Made by a program: the position numbers and the translations under genes. From positions 372,001 through 436,000 of the forward strand of contig JAGYXB010001842.1 of the NCBI GenBank assembly GCA_022495005.1: DNA of 64,000 nt, in the 5' to 3' direction. The notes under the pieces were generated by a model. It was given only the letters and a program-made list of their open reading frames with translations, did no database searches and was not told the DNA's origin. Below are positions 1 to 10,311 of this stretch, one piece after another; the first letter of the stretch is position 1, and each line of letters opens with the position of its first letter. This stretch comes from Rhyacophila brunnea. Lineage: Eukaryota; Arthropoda; Insecta; Trichoptera; Rhyacophilidae.

Positions 1-917
1 TGTTTTTTCAGATAACCAATTTCGGCGAATTTTTTAAAACATACATCGCATTGATGTGATTTTTCACCAATATGTGTCATTTTGTGTCTTTTGAAATGAC
101 TATACTGAAGAAATTTTTTTAAACATACATCGCATTGATGTTTTTTTTCAGCAGAATGTGTCATTTTATGTCCTCTGAGATGACTGGTTTGGAAGAACTT
201 TTTAAAACATACATCGCATTGATGTATTTTTTTACCGGAATGTGAAATTTTATGTCGCTTGAGATCACTTATTCCGATGAATTTTTTAAAACAGACATCG
301 CATTGATGTGGTTTTTCACCAGAATGTCTCTGTTTATGCGTTTTTAGATGACTAATTCTCTGAAATTTTTTTGAACATTGATCGCAATGATATGGTTTTT
401 CACCAGTATGGGCCATTTTATGTCTTCTGAGACTAGCAGTGTGCGCAAATATTTTTAAACACACATCGCATTGAAGTTTATTTTCATCAAAATGTGTCAT
501 TTTATGCTCTTTTAGATGACTGATTTGAAAGAACTTTTTAAAACATACATCGCATTGATGAGGTTTTTCACCAGTATGTGTCTTGTATGACTCAAGATGC
601 TGAGACTTTTTACATAAAATGTAGTGACTATTTAGATGATTTAAAGATTCAAATACTCCATAACAATCATTACAAATAAAGTTACGTGGAAAATATGTAA
701 CTCTTCTCAGCTTAATTCGAACCACCTTTGGCAAGTACAATTTTTGAACTTCCTGTTTGAAGTTCTGTCCATCGATAGTTATTTCTGCATTCTGTATCAT
801 CACATTTTCGTTTTTATTGATTGCATGTACTATTTTGTTGGGCAGGTTATTGTCAATTTTATCTTTTCTAATGATGTCCAGTGGCTTACTGCGACGTACT
901 GCGAACTGGGTAGAAAT
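1..917 (-). CDS. C2H2 zinc-finger protein, unit 1: finger exon (3' part beyond window)
   Basis: Read on the minus strand, this is an uninterrupted frame from a splice acceptor (pyrimidine tract then GTAG at 921-918) to the window edge. It encodes a basic linker (SKPLDIIRKDK), one degenerate finger, then six complete C2H2 fingers of the form CDVCFKKF-x5-L-x2-HKMTH with TGEKP-type linkers, and part of a further one. It is closely similar to the unit 2 exon at 15287-16651. Where unit 2 has ATG at the first codon this copy has ATT, so translation must start in an upstream exon; phase 0 fits the middle exon at 2942-3085. Probably a nuclear DNA-binding regulator; the target is unknown. Confidence 0.88.
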   Translation of the reverse strand, partial: MSTQFAVRRSKPLDIIRKDKIDNNLPNKIVHAINKNENVMIQNAEITIDGQNFKQEVQKLYLPKVVRIKLRRVTYFPRNFICNDCYGVFESLNHLNSHYILCKKSQHLESYKTHTGEKPHQCDVCFKKFFQISHLKEHKMTHFDENKLQCDVCLKIFAHTASLRRHKMAHTGEKPYHCDQCSKKFQRISHLKTHKQRHSGEKPHQCDVCFKKFIGISDLKRHKISHSGKKIHQCDVCFKKFFQTSHLRGHKMTHSAEKKHQCDVCLKKFLQYSHFKRHKMTHIGEKSHQCDVCFKKFAEIGYLKK

Positions 918-979
918 CTACAAAAAGAATAGGGTTGGTATATTGAATTCAATATTCGATAAATATGATTGTTAATTAA

Positions 980-1805
980 CTATTCTTTTATTTAACGAAT
1001 AATTCAAAAGATTGAAGAATGTACCATTCCAATGATTGAACATAAATAATTTTGAAAAACACTTCTGAGAAAATATATCTGTATACCAGAGGTAAACTTC
1101 GGTAAATCCAAAATGACAACTTCACAGGAGAGACGAATTTGTGATTTTTGGAACTTTCAGCTTGTGTCATTCGTGAATGGAAAAAGATAAAATTTATCTA
1201 TTTATCAAAACCTTTTTGTTTGTTTACCGTTGTAGTTCGATTATAAGTTTCATCAAAAGAATTGTATGTTTTCTTACTGTTATTTACCTCTAAATGTTAT
1301 GGAGTTACAATGAGATTTTTAATTTTTAACGTTTATAATAAGAGTAATATGAGTTACAGCTGTTTACCACGTATGCAGGATAAGTAATGAAGTAACAATA
1401 TAACAATAACTCCATTTCACGATTTTTGGAGTGACAATAGTTTACCTCTGGTATACAGATATTATAACCAACATCTCTTGGGTTTACGCCCCGTTCGCGC
1501 ATTCTCCTCTATGCTACGAGGAGACATACTAATTGAGACAAATTTAACTATTGGCCTTTTAATACCTGCTCATCAGCGCTCTTCTAAATCAAGCTACTTT
1601 GGAAAACGGTTTTTGTTTATTAAATCAAAGTAGGTACCTACTACTTCAATTACTAACCGACGACACGGATTTCTCCAATATTTATAGTGATGTAATTTAC
1701 TTGAACTTGCCAATAATTTTTAACTAACTATTTCTTTTATTCAACGAATAATTCACAAGATTTAAGAATGTACCATTCTAATAATTGAAAATGCATAATT
1801 TTGAA
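980..1805. repeat. Direct repeat pair of about 85 bp flanking the MITE region
   Basis: Positions 980-1065 and 1722-1805 are similar direct copies (both contain CAACGAATAATTCA- or TTAACGAATAATTCA-type tracts followed by AAGAATGTACCATTC). Unit 2 has the matching sequence once, at about 18065-18150, within the colinear stretch 17940-18150. One copy in unit 1 is therefore a local duplication made after the units separated. Confidence 0.5.
1078..1459. mobile_element. MITE with 21-bp TIRs and TA duplication
   Basis: The two ends are perfect inverted repeats of 21 bp beginning TCTGTATACCAGAGGTAAAC, flanked by TA on both sides (1076-1077 and 1460-1461). The 382-bp interior is AT-rich and has no coding frame. 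The terminus resembles that of the 3.1-kb element at 50247-53327 (TCTGTACATGG.AGGTAAACT), so this is probably a non-autonomous relative. It lies in the intron between the finger exon and the middle exon of unit 1. Confidence 0.75.
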
Positions 1806-1957
1806 TTATTGAACATTCGTCTCTGTTCTGGTAGAACACACTAACTGGAGAATACTAGTTTTGAGTAATTTGACTTTGAAGTTGTTAAAATGTTTGATTG
1901 GTCTATCATGTGAGTTTATTAAGTAATCGTAAAAAGGATGACTTCAAATAAAGACTG

Positions 1958-2066
1958 TTTATTTATTAAGAAGGTTTCCAGACGGTAAAGTTTGAAATAA
2001 GGAACATTTTGGTATAACTTACTCAATATGTCATTTTTTCGAATTAGTGTCTTCTGCCAGAACAGT
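1958..2066. repeat. Dispersed repeat, inverted copy at 32164-32268
   Basis: This roughly 105-bp stretch (GAAGGTTTCCAGACGGTAAA to GTCTTCTGCCAGAACAGTGA) reappears in reverse complement at 32164-32268. At 32265 the other copy is broken by a TTAA element. No coding potential is seen. The rest of 1806-2624 is AT-rich intron with nothing else recognised. Confidence 0.6.
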
Positions 2067-2624
2067 GACGATATATAATAAGTGAATAGTATTGCTGTCG
2101 GCCTCGATATTTTCCTATTTGACTGACACGTCAAATTGATATATTGCAGCGTCGCTGATTACCTCTTCCATTTTTTCAGGCAATATTTCACCATGCGTAC
2201 TGGTCTTTACTTCATTTTATTTCATGCGAAATTAGATATTAATATCTGTCAAAAGCTCCTCAACTCTCAGAAGTCGATTCATTACTAATCTTAGAGTTGT
2301 AGACTATGGGCTATATTGTTGGTATCTTTTTGTCACCAAAGTAATTGTTTTGGTAGAAACTATACCTTTTTGATATCGTATATAGTACGTGAGAGAAAGT
2401 TATAGTACACATACTATAAGATATAGTACCTACGGTTTTAACACTGAATTTTATATAAGTAACTACTTAAATTAAATAATTTCAGAAAAAATGACGGTAA
2501 TTATGGATTGATGCAATCATCTAAATGCACGATAAAGCTGTTAATTTATGTTCCCTATTATACTCCTGTTAATTTAATCGCGTCAAACTGAGCGAAAATC
2601 TGTAAAAATGAAAAAAATCACGAC

Positions 2625-2840
2625 TTCAACCAAACTACCTACTACATAACGTACCTAATCAGCATACCAAGTTAGTGTTTTTCATGATTATTAGACAAAT
2701 TTCATCATTATATTTCATATTAAAATTCACGACTATTGCATAAGGACGCCAAGCACCCTGCAAGGTCTAGCGAGGTAGCTGGCTATCGGAAAACGGGAGC
2801 AATTAACTGACGCATCGTATAAAAGCAAATGTACATACCC
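2625..2840. repeat. Dispersed intronic repeat (GGACGCCAAGC family)
   Basis: A stretch containing ACCTACTACATAA and AAGGACGCCAAGCACCCTGC recurs at 18190-18400 in unit 2, at about 44445-44650 far from the cluster, and partly at 21710-21740. The two unit copies may be inherited by duplication, but the copy at 44 kb shows that the sequence is mobile or was mobilised. Confidence 0.55.
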
Positions 2841-2941
2841 TAAACTTTTATAACAATCATTTGTTTAAATAAGAAAATACACGATTAAATAAAATCGTTT
2901 TAAATAAATTTAATAAAATTATATATGAAGGTTTGTCTTAC

Positions 2942-3085
2942 CGGCATGCATTCCGAATACGAGCAACCGGGTTGAGATTCTTCATAATTGAGTGAGCTTT
3001 TCGTCTCTTTGACAAACTCATCCTTGAAGTCACCAAGATGAAAATCACTCTCAGATTTAATGGTAGACAAGTCTGATTCAGGGTT
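2942..3085 (-). CDS. Zinc-finger protein, unit 1: middle exon
   Basis: The minus strand shows acceptor TTTTACAG at 3093-3086 and donor CCG|GTAAG at 2942/2941. The 144-bp exon is phase 0 at both ends and encodes 48 residues, NPESDLSTIK at the start and GCSYSECMP at the end. It is acidic and carries a psi-K-x-E motif (IKSE). Unit 2 has the same exon at 18504-18647 with matching splice sites. It joins in frame to the finger exon (1-917) and to either first exon (7965-8111 or 9254-9397). It is probably a disordered regulatory segment. Confidence 0.85.
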
Positions 3086-3558
3086 CTGTAAAACATAGAT
3101 GGTTGGCTCTATTACAGCGTTTGGGACTAAAGGTAAATTAAATTATTTTATACTAAAACATAAGTTATAAAATAAACTTGTGTTTTCTCGAGAATTCGAG
3201 ATAGGTTTATTGATATCTGGGGTTTTTATGCTGTCGGCAAAAAAATATTTAACTAAGAAATTTAATAAATTCCATTAACTGAATCCAAAAGAGAATTTAA
3301 ATCTACGATAGTAAGTTGTCGGCAGTAATAATCGTCCCGCGATATTTACGTGGGTCACTGGTTTGAATCCCGAATATCGCAAATTTACACGTTGGTTTAG
3401 AACGTGTTTGAGTAGTTTCGTCTCACAGTAAAGTTGATCTTTCCTTGACAACGATAACCTGACTGTAGTCAATACAATATTAGGAAGGTCCCTACTGTGA
3501 CACCACATAGGTACTAAAGGTCGTATTCTAATCTCAGTGTCACGTAGAAATGACCTAG

Positions 3559-3958
3559 GATAGGTATGGGTTTGCGGAGGGTGTTGATTTACACTTTCCC
3601 ACTTATTAAAAACACCGATTCAGGGACATTAAGTAAGTATTTTTCGCTTGACGATAAACAGTTAATTGTTAATAACATTTGTAAAGGCGCGCTGTGGCGC
3701 GAAAAAGGTAGCGAATCGTATTTGGAGGCGACGTAAGGGCTGAAGGGTAGGTAGCAGACTGGCCGTACCTACCCTCGATCCTTCGTTTGCCTAGAAACAG
3801 ATAACGGTAACGTTCTTTTTGTTTGTTCCGCTGTGCATCATCGACCATCGTTTAGCCTTGACTCATTTACAGTTACAATAATATTATCATTATATTCTCA
3901 ACTCTGTCGATTGGAGGATTGTTGATGGGGGATTTAGGCATTATGATATTTGGTAACA
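3559..3958 (-). repeat. 3' LTR of the gag-only element
   Basis: A near-identical direct copy of 5666-6076. In minus orientation it starts TGTTACCAAATATCATAATG. It lacks an 11-bp stretch (AAAGGCTGTGC) that the other LTR has, plus scattered substitutions, so the insertion is relatively young but not new. Confidence 0.8.
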
Positions 3959-4111
3959 AGCCCCCCCATTTACTTTTGCCTTTAATCCACCATCAAGAAT
4001 CAGACAGAGTTGGGGGTAAAAACACACACAAACAAACTTATTGACTATTCATGGGATCTAACTGTTGTAACTGATTCGGGTCACTGATAGTTCTCAGCGT
4101 GATTGGCTGCT

Positions 4112-5497
4112 TCAGCCATGGGAGTGCCGAGGCTGCCAAGTTTCGTCGTGCGATGAGTTCCCTCGGCCGGTGCCGGTAGCACTGCGGTTGGAGCTGTTAG
4201 CTAATGAAGGTGTAGATATCTCGACAGATTCTGCCTGCTGCTGGACTGGATTCCACGGCTGATGTTCGTCGCCCTGGATTTTTAGGGTATCTTTTTCGTC
4301 TGCGGGGTGGGGTCGGCGGTACTGTATAGAGTCGTTCTGGCGGTAGAAGAATCGGGTGTTTCGGTTTTTTGTGGGAGACGCTGGTTCGTCTTCGGCGGTT
4401 TGCGCAATCTTGTGCCCCTTGGCTCTGGTTTCATATTTGTGGTGAAGATTGTAATGATTTGCTTGTGAAGCTTGCATTGGCCTGGTGTACGAAGTCGGGT
4501 ACAAGTCGGTTGTATTTATTTTTGTTCTGGTGCTTGGGGGTACCTTCATCATCTCGACGTTTGCTGTGGTATGTGCCAGCTCGCGAGCGGGTATCTTTCC
4601 GTTGTCGGAGGTTCGTCGTATGTCGACGGGTTCTTTGGGGAGCGGTGATTTCGGTTCGTCGTAAAGTTCATAAGGACGGCGTCTCCAGTTATCGGCGTCT
4701 ACAGAATGGCGGCCAGAGGGTATAGCGTATTGATTTGTTTCCATGAACCGGTCCTGATTACAACACGATATATTATTTCGGCTCCATCTTCTACAATAAT
4801 TTCGTTCATCGGTTATTGTGTAGCGTTGAATTCCGCAGCACTGGTTCACTTTACCCGTAGTGGTATTTTTATTAGTTCTGCAGCACTTGGCGTTTGGGGA
4901 TTCGTACCTGGACTGCCAGTGGTGTCCCTTTTTATAATTTCGGTCGTATTTTGTTGGTAGTAATTGTGAAGGATATTTGTTAGCTTCCTGGTCGGAGTCT
5001 TCGTCTGGAATCCATTGTTCTAGATTACGTGCCACTTCAATGAGTTCTTGCAGTGTCTTCCATGGTTTTCGGTCGACCCGCGTTCTATCTCGTTCACATA
5101 ACAGGTTATAGAAGCGTTTTGATAATTCTTCCGGCTCAATTTGCTGCATAATCACGAGAGCTACGTCTCTTTTCTCGATTAGGAATGGGAATGCTTCTTG
5201 AGATGGTCTCTGCCGGATCGATTTAAGCTCGTATTCCAATCGGTCGATCCGCTGCTGTGAGCGAAATTCTCGTACGAGTTCCCATCGGAAAATCTCCCAT
5301 GAAGACGGTCGGGATGGAAGAGCTTCCCACCAGGTTAGAGCATGGTTTCGGAGACCAGATGCAGCTAACCTTGACCTGTGGTAGTCGTGGGTCTTGGCGG
5401 ATGTAAAATATTGTTCGCACTGTTCGATAAATACTCGGACGTCACTGAATGCCCTACCGTCGAATTCTATATCGAAGACGGGCGGGAAACAACACAT
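4112..5497 (-). CDS. Retrotransposon Gag polyprotein (461 aa)
   Basis: One open frame of 461 residues begins with ATG at 5497. The N-terminal third fits the Ty3/Gypsy-type retrotransposon gag capsid domain: a helical run containing RNHALTWWEAL at about residues 50-60 followed by SWEIFRWELVREF. The C-terminal half is rich in R, N, Y, P and T and shows paired cysteines but no recognisable CCHC zinc knuckle. The frame ends shortly before the 3' LTR and no pol follows. It would form virus-like particles if expressed and would rely on enzymes from another element. Confidence 0.75.
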   Translation of the reverse strand: MCCFPPVFDIEFDGRAFSDVRVFIEQCEQYFTSAKTHDYHRSRLAASGLRNHALTWWEALPSRPSSWEIFRWELVREFRSQQRIDRLEYELKSIRQRPSQEAFPFLIEKRDVALVIMQQIEPEELSKRFYNLLCERDRTRVDRKPWKTLQELIEVARNLEQWIPDEDSDQEANKYPSQLLPTKYDRNYKKGHHWQSRYESPNAKCCRTNKNTTTGKVNQCCGIQRYTITDERNYCRRWSRNNISCCNQDRFMETNQYAIPSGRHSVDADNWRRRPYELYDEPKSPLPKEPVDIRRTSDNGKIPARELAHTTANVEMMKVPPSTRTKINTTDLYPTSYTRPMQASQANHYNLHHKYETRAKGHKIAQTAEDEPASPTKNRNTRFFYRQNDSIQYRRPHPADEKDTLKIQGDEHQPWNPVQQQAESVEISTPSLANSSNRSATGTGRGNSSHDETWQPRHSHG

Positions 5498-5665
5498 TGT
5501 TAATTCGTATTATTTTTTTTCACATCAACACAGATTATAGTTCGGTTAACTTTGCGGGCGCCATCAAATTTATTAAAATTTGAAAAATCTCGTCGTGGGT
5601 TTTTTCAGGGCCGTGGTTTCTGAAGTCGCATTGACTTCGTTGGCCTCACGCACTGGGCGACACTT

Positions 5666-6076
5666 GATAGGTATGGGTTTGCGGAGGGTGTTGATTTACA
5701 CTTTCCCACTTATTAAAAACACCGATTCAGGGACATTAAGTAAGTATATTTCGCTTGACGATAAACAATTAATTGTTAATAACATTTGTAAAGGCGCGCT
5801 GTGGCGCGAAAAAGGTAGCGAATCGTATTTGGAGGCGACGTAAGGGCTGAAGGGTAGGTAGCCGACTGGCCGTACCTACCCTCGATCCTTCGTTTGCCTA
5901 GAAACAGATAACGGTAATGTACTTTTTGTTTGTTTCGCTGTGCAAAGGCTGTGCATCATCAACCATCGTTTAGCCTTGACTCATTTACAGTTACAATAAT
6001 ATTATCATTACATTCTCAACTCTGTCGATTGGAGGATTGTTGATGAGGGATTTAGGCATTATGATATTTGGTAACA
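5666..6076 (-). repeat. 5' LTR of the gag-only element
   Basis: A direct copy of 3559-3958, ending on the plus strand with GGTAACA. On the minus strand the sequence just inside (AAGTGTCGCCCAG) would be the primer-binding region, but I cannot match it to a particular tRNA. Confidence 0.8.
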
Positions 6077-6137
6077 GTACCTACCAATTCAATTCTATCA
6101 TTTCGAAATCGCAATACACGTCATATTAAGTAGGGAG

Positions 6138-7913
6138 TGTCACCAAATATACCCTCTCCCTCTAAGTATGCCTCAAATCACGCTTCAGAATTCCATATCA
6201 AATCATAAATGGCCAGCCCTGCAAAAGCTTGCAACCCCCGAGAAATATTATAAAAGAAATACTTCGCAAACGAAAGACGCTACTTGCTTGGTAGGAGCGA
6301 CAAAAATCTGACCTTGAAAGCGCAGACAGACCCTAAGCAAAAATCCCGTTAGTTAGTCAAATCCTCCCCTTGCCCCGCACTGACATGTTTCGCCACCCGC
6401 GAGAAGGGATCCATTTAAAAAAAATAAAAGATAAGAAAGTCAGTAACAAAATTACCCGCGAAAGCATGAGACCTCTAACAGCCCGCTCACCATTTCGCGT
6501 GGCATACGTTACAATGTAAAGCCACGTTTGTTTCGATACCTATCATAAAAATCAATGTATCCCTTTTGTGTCATCGTATTAATAATAATTCATTATAACC
6601 ACCCTTAAATTAATTAAATCGAAATAATTAACAAGTGCCCCGTGAAACCTAATTATTAGTGAATACCACAAGGTACCTAATTAAATCAGCCAACAAAAAT
6701 AACGTCAGTGTTGTGCCTAATCTAAGACCTCTTTAAATGTAATTATTGTAATAATCTTAAACTTTTTGTAACAATCCTTGTACATGCTTTAGTGTAGGTA
6801 ATAAAAAATAATTCTGTGCGGAATTATAAATTAAACCTATGTGTTATACTAGTTGTGCCCGTTATACAAATCTCTCACTCCCCAAACATCAAAAACACCC
6901 GAATGAAGGACTCCACCAACACCACGTGAGTTCTAAAAGGTATTAGTAGGTACTGAGACCGAGAGGAATGGAGGCATGTGTATCCGGGTAGACCCTCCAT
7001 CCCGCATCGTTTCATGTTGGGAAGAATGTGTGACGTCATAGGGCATAATTACAGATACACGTATTTTTGACTTATTATCCTGCACAGGACAGCAATTTAT
7101 TCGGGATAACACATAGAAAAACAATGATAGTTTACAATTGAGGTTACATCAAAGATCTTTAGATTGAGCACGTTATTTTTACGGGCCTATTACCGCGTCA
7201 CCGCTAATTTATTCGGCGCCGGCATTTTAAAAGTGGGTTCGTTCTTGTCACATTTCACAATATTCACTGGAGAACTTTTTTTTTTTTTCGACCTTGCATT
7301 CACACGTGATTTATCCCTGGGCTGGGTGGCACTGCATGGGTCGATACCGGTAGGCGGATTCCACATGGGCGGTCGGCGGCAATGGGCGCGAAGCTCGCGG
7401 CGGGTTCTGGGGTCACGGTAGGCGGCAAAGGGGCGCGAAGCACGTGGCACGTCTCGGTAGGCGGCGAGGAACTGGATGGTCGGCAGGACGGCCACGAGGG
7501 CGTAATATCAGAGGCGCGCAGGAATAAAAATTCCGCACCTCGGCGTCGCTAAGAGATGACACACGCGTGGCCGACAAGATGGCGTCACAGCGCTCTGGGC
7601 GATCGTTTTGTCGCTGCGCGGGCGCAGCCCGCAGCCCGCGGCGGTTGGGACGAGAAGGCCTGTCCGGTTAGAGAAGGCGCATCTTTCGTCCGCGTGCAGA
7701 TATCCGGCCTCTCTTTCTAATCGCCATTTTTCGGGCCTGCCACCCGTAGTGTCGATTCTGGGTCACGTATCCATTACTGGCCATCATATTATATTTAAAT
7801 TGTTCGTAATAATTATTTAATGAAGTTTGCCGAAGTAGTTGTGCTTGTTTTATGTAAGGTTCCTGATAGGGGATCGGCGGCGTCCCTTTGCGAGGGAATT
7901 GTCTCTGGTAACA
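6138..7913 (-). mobile_element. GC-rich insertion with LTR-like ends (possible solo LTR)
   Basis: Relative to unit 2, where AAGTAG is followed within about 0.5 kb by TACATGCAATG, unit 1 carries 1.78 kb of unrelated sequence here. On the minus strand it starts TGTTACCAGAG and ends GGTGACA, consistent with LTR termini. Positions 7160-7830 are strikingly GC-rich with CGGCGG-type tracts and no convincing gene. No internal gag or pol is seen and no target duplication is evident. A solo LTR or a captured genomic fragment is possible. Confidence 0.4.
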
Positions 7914-7964
7914 GTACATGCAATGATTCAATACAATAAACGACATTCGTTCGGAAAAACTAAC

Positions 7965-8111
7965 CTCAAAACTGCAACTCAAATCGTCAGCACCCTCTTG
8001 CTTGATGTAAGGGCTAGTTTCCGGGCTGTCAGATCGCTTATTTATTATATCAGAGCAGCGCTGCCATTGTTCGTAGGATTCGCTTTCATCTGACTCGAGT
8101 TTCACATCCAT
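7965..8111 (-). CDS. Zinc-finger protein, unit 1: alternative first exon A
   Basis: ATG at 8111 opens a 49-codon exon (starting MDVKLESDES, ending LSCSFE) that closes at donor GAG|GTTAGT (7965/7964) in phase 0. It carries two psi-K-x-E motifs (VKLE and IKQE), typical SUMO-acceptor contexts. The unit 2 copy at 19717-19863 is nearly identical. Spliced to the 144-bp middle exon it restores the reading frame into the fingers. No acceptor precedes the ATG, so it is best read as an alternative promoter exon to 9254-9397. Confidence 0.82.
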
Positions 8112-9000
8112 TTTGATTAGCTAAAGTTGTAAATGCATCAGTGTTTATCGACATTTGGATCAGAGCAGTCAAAAAAGTACATATTGATACGTTTTTACGG
8201 AATCTTTCTTACTATACGTACACGACAAGCATCAATCTATCGACACTGTTTTGTCACTATCGGATATTTAGATGTTCCCCTGGATGGAATATCATTTACA
8301 TGCTGATTAGATATCGCAGCAATAAGCCCACGCATTAGAATGTTTTGTAATTATCAAAATTAATTGTTATATTAGCTTCATTGGGTCTATTCTTTACTTA
8401 TCGACCGCTAAAGTGATAAAGTAGGTAGGTAAGAAATATTATCAAACTTACGGTAGGTAGGTTTGTATCAAAGTATTAGCACTTATTGTAACAATTACAG
8501 TACATTGGTTATAATTGTGCATCATGTGATTACCGATACTTGGATCGGCTTCAGACAATGACATTATTAATGGACAACGCACTCAATACAGTAGTTAGCA
8601 AGTAAATTCGCGCATACGACATTCGCAGATGTATAGGAAGACGTCACGCAATTTTCATTAGGCGATATCACGCATCGGGAATTTATAGCAATATCACCAC
8701 TATTGTAATGGCGTTAGAACAGTGTTTCTAGTGTCAATGTCCATTTGAGCGAACCCGTTCGAACCGAACCATTCGGCAGACGTGACAAAAAGCATCGGGA
8801 ATTTATAGCAATATCACCTTTATTGTAATGGCGTTAAAACAGATTATGCCGTAATACTTAATATCCCTGAATCCGTGATTTTAAGTTTAAAAGTATAAAT
8901 CAACACTCAGTTTATAGAGTAGGTAATATTCACACAACAGATTATGCCATTCGGCAGACCCGACAAAAAAGTGTCATTTTTTTCCCAGGTGCTTCGTCTA
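8112..9000. repeat. Intron/promoter spacer with dispersed repeat, related to 60240-60660
   Basis: 8560-8850 contains blocks such as TTAATGGACAACGCAC and CGGGAATTTATAGCAATATC that recur at 60290-60640, the latter block also occurring twice here (near 8675 and 8795). 8140-8400 and 8990-9253 are colinear with unit 2. No coding sequence is seen. Confidence 0.5.
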
Positions 9001-9253
9001 TATTAATGTCATTGGCTTCATCAGATGATACAAACACTAAGATCGTTCATAATAATAAGGTGATTTTTAAAACATTTTTCGCCGATAAAATAAATAGGTA
9101 ACTACATATTATATATTTATAACCGCCAACATAATATTATGCTAGCAGCCAATGTAATGTATTTGATGTGATGGAGGCACATTTCATTATATAAAGATAA
9201 TAAGCACATGGTTATCGGTGCAAGACTGTTGAAAAAAGATTTTAAAAACTAAC

Positions 9254-9397
9254 CTCAAAAACACAACTCACATCGTCGGAAATTTCTTCCTTGATGTGCG
9301 AATTGGCACTGTTGACATGGATATCTATTGGCACGTCGAACAATTGCTGCCCTCCTGCACCGGATCCCAATTCATCAGGTTCGCGTTTTACATCCAT
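9254..9397 (-). CDS. Zinc-finger protein, unit 1: alternative first exon B
   Basis: ATG at 9397 opens a 48-codon exon (MDVKREPDEL at the start, DDVSCVFE at the end) with donor GAG|GTTAGT at 9254/9253, phase 0. It has VKRE and IKEE motifs fitting the SUMO consensus. Unit 2 has the counterpart at 20829-20972. It encodes a different N-terminus from exon A but the same length, phase and donor, so transcripts from either first exon would join the same middle exon. Confidence 0.82.
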
Positions 9398-9971
9398 TTT
9401 AAATGAATATAAGAATTTATCTTACTTTTGTGGAAACAATGACACTAGTCGCTTTGATATTAACAATTTAGCACCGTGACAGAAGATTTTTACCATAGAG
9501 AATAATAGTTACGTGGCTCAATAGTCAAAAATTGTCTCACGCCAATAATGATTGAATTTTAGTAATTGAAACCTTTTCCGAAATAATTGGAATTTATTTT
9601 TATATACAGATTAACAATGTAGCACCGTCCAAAATCTATGGCAATAAGTATGAATAAGACAGTTAATTATTATTATGTTACACGTCATGTGTTGCCACTA
9701 TTTTCTTTGTCATTTGTATAGTTAAAATGCTTTGATATACCTATTATTATAATACTAGATGAAACATAATGCTTCTTAAAATGGCCAGTGGCGAATCTTA
9801 CCATTTTAATGTCAATGTAGGTATTCGGCTAAACATAATATCACATAATCATTATTTCCCTCGTAAAAGGCCTGTAATGTTCGAGTAAGCTCTACAAATT
9901 TCATTCTTTCGTATGTAGGTACGCACTCGCGGCTGTTCTAAGCGTTGTCGTAATTATTATTATCTCACAAA
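9398..9971. other. Upstream region of unit 1, no gene seen
   Basis: 9398-9700 is colinear with unit 2 (20973-21270) and probably contains promoter B. Its conservation suggests common descent rather than proven function. 9700-9971 is AT-rich and unrecognised. Confidence 0.5.
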
Positions 9972-10094
9972 ATGCCTAGATGTGTTGTTAAAAAATGTGG
10001 AATAATATGTACTACAAGACACTCCAAAAAGGATGGAGTAACTTATCAAAGTGTAAATATCATGCTTTTTATTCACACAATAGGTACTATTTAG
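9972..10094 (+). pseudogene. THAP-like zinc-finger exon fragment
   Basis: ATG at 9972 opens 40 codons beginning MPRCVVKKCG and continuing to KKDGVTYQ. This fits the start of a THAP domain: Met-Pro, a Cys-x4-Cys pair, then the DGV(S/T)(F/Y) strand. Homology stops at about 10050, where GTGTAA could be a weak donor. The remaining zinc ligands, the AVPTIF-type end and any downstream exon are not found nearby. It is either the first exon of a THAP gene or P-element-derived protein, or a stranded fragment. Confidence 0.4.
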
Positions 10095-10311
10095 AAGTAT
10101 TATTAGTCAACCTGTATCTTGTTCTTTAATTGTAAAGATGTTCTTATCGAAACAAATGTATCAATAATTCGAAAGTATTGCATCGAAAAAAAATTGTAGG
10201 TACCAGGAACATTACAAAAAACGAAAGACTTAGTAAAATATTCTAAACAACCACGAGCTTTATTTTAAAAATCCATCAAAAATACTAAATAATTGCATGT
10301 CTTGTGTATAC

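Larger units (their letters stand above)
3559..6076 (-). mobile_element. Gag-only LTR retrotransposon inserted in a zinc-finger gene intron
   Basis: Two direct repeats of about 400 bp (3559-3958 and 5666-6076) bound 1.7 kb of internal sequence that carries one long gag frame on the minus strand. A run of seven G sits just before the 3' LTR on the minus strand, as expected for a polypurine tract, and the LTR then begins TGTTACC. No protease, reverse transcriptase or integrase is encoded, so the element is non-autonomous. The paralogous site in unit 2 (about 19095, CCTAGGTACCTAG) is empty, so it inserted after the duplication. No clean target duplication is visible. Confidence 0.8.

Noticed and set aside
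7190..7820. GC-rich frames on both strands around 7.2-7.8 kb
   Set aside because: Low-complexity, codon content set by GC richness, no motif, and the region is an insertion absent from the paralogous unit.
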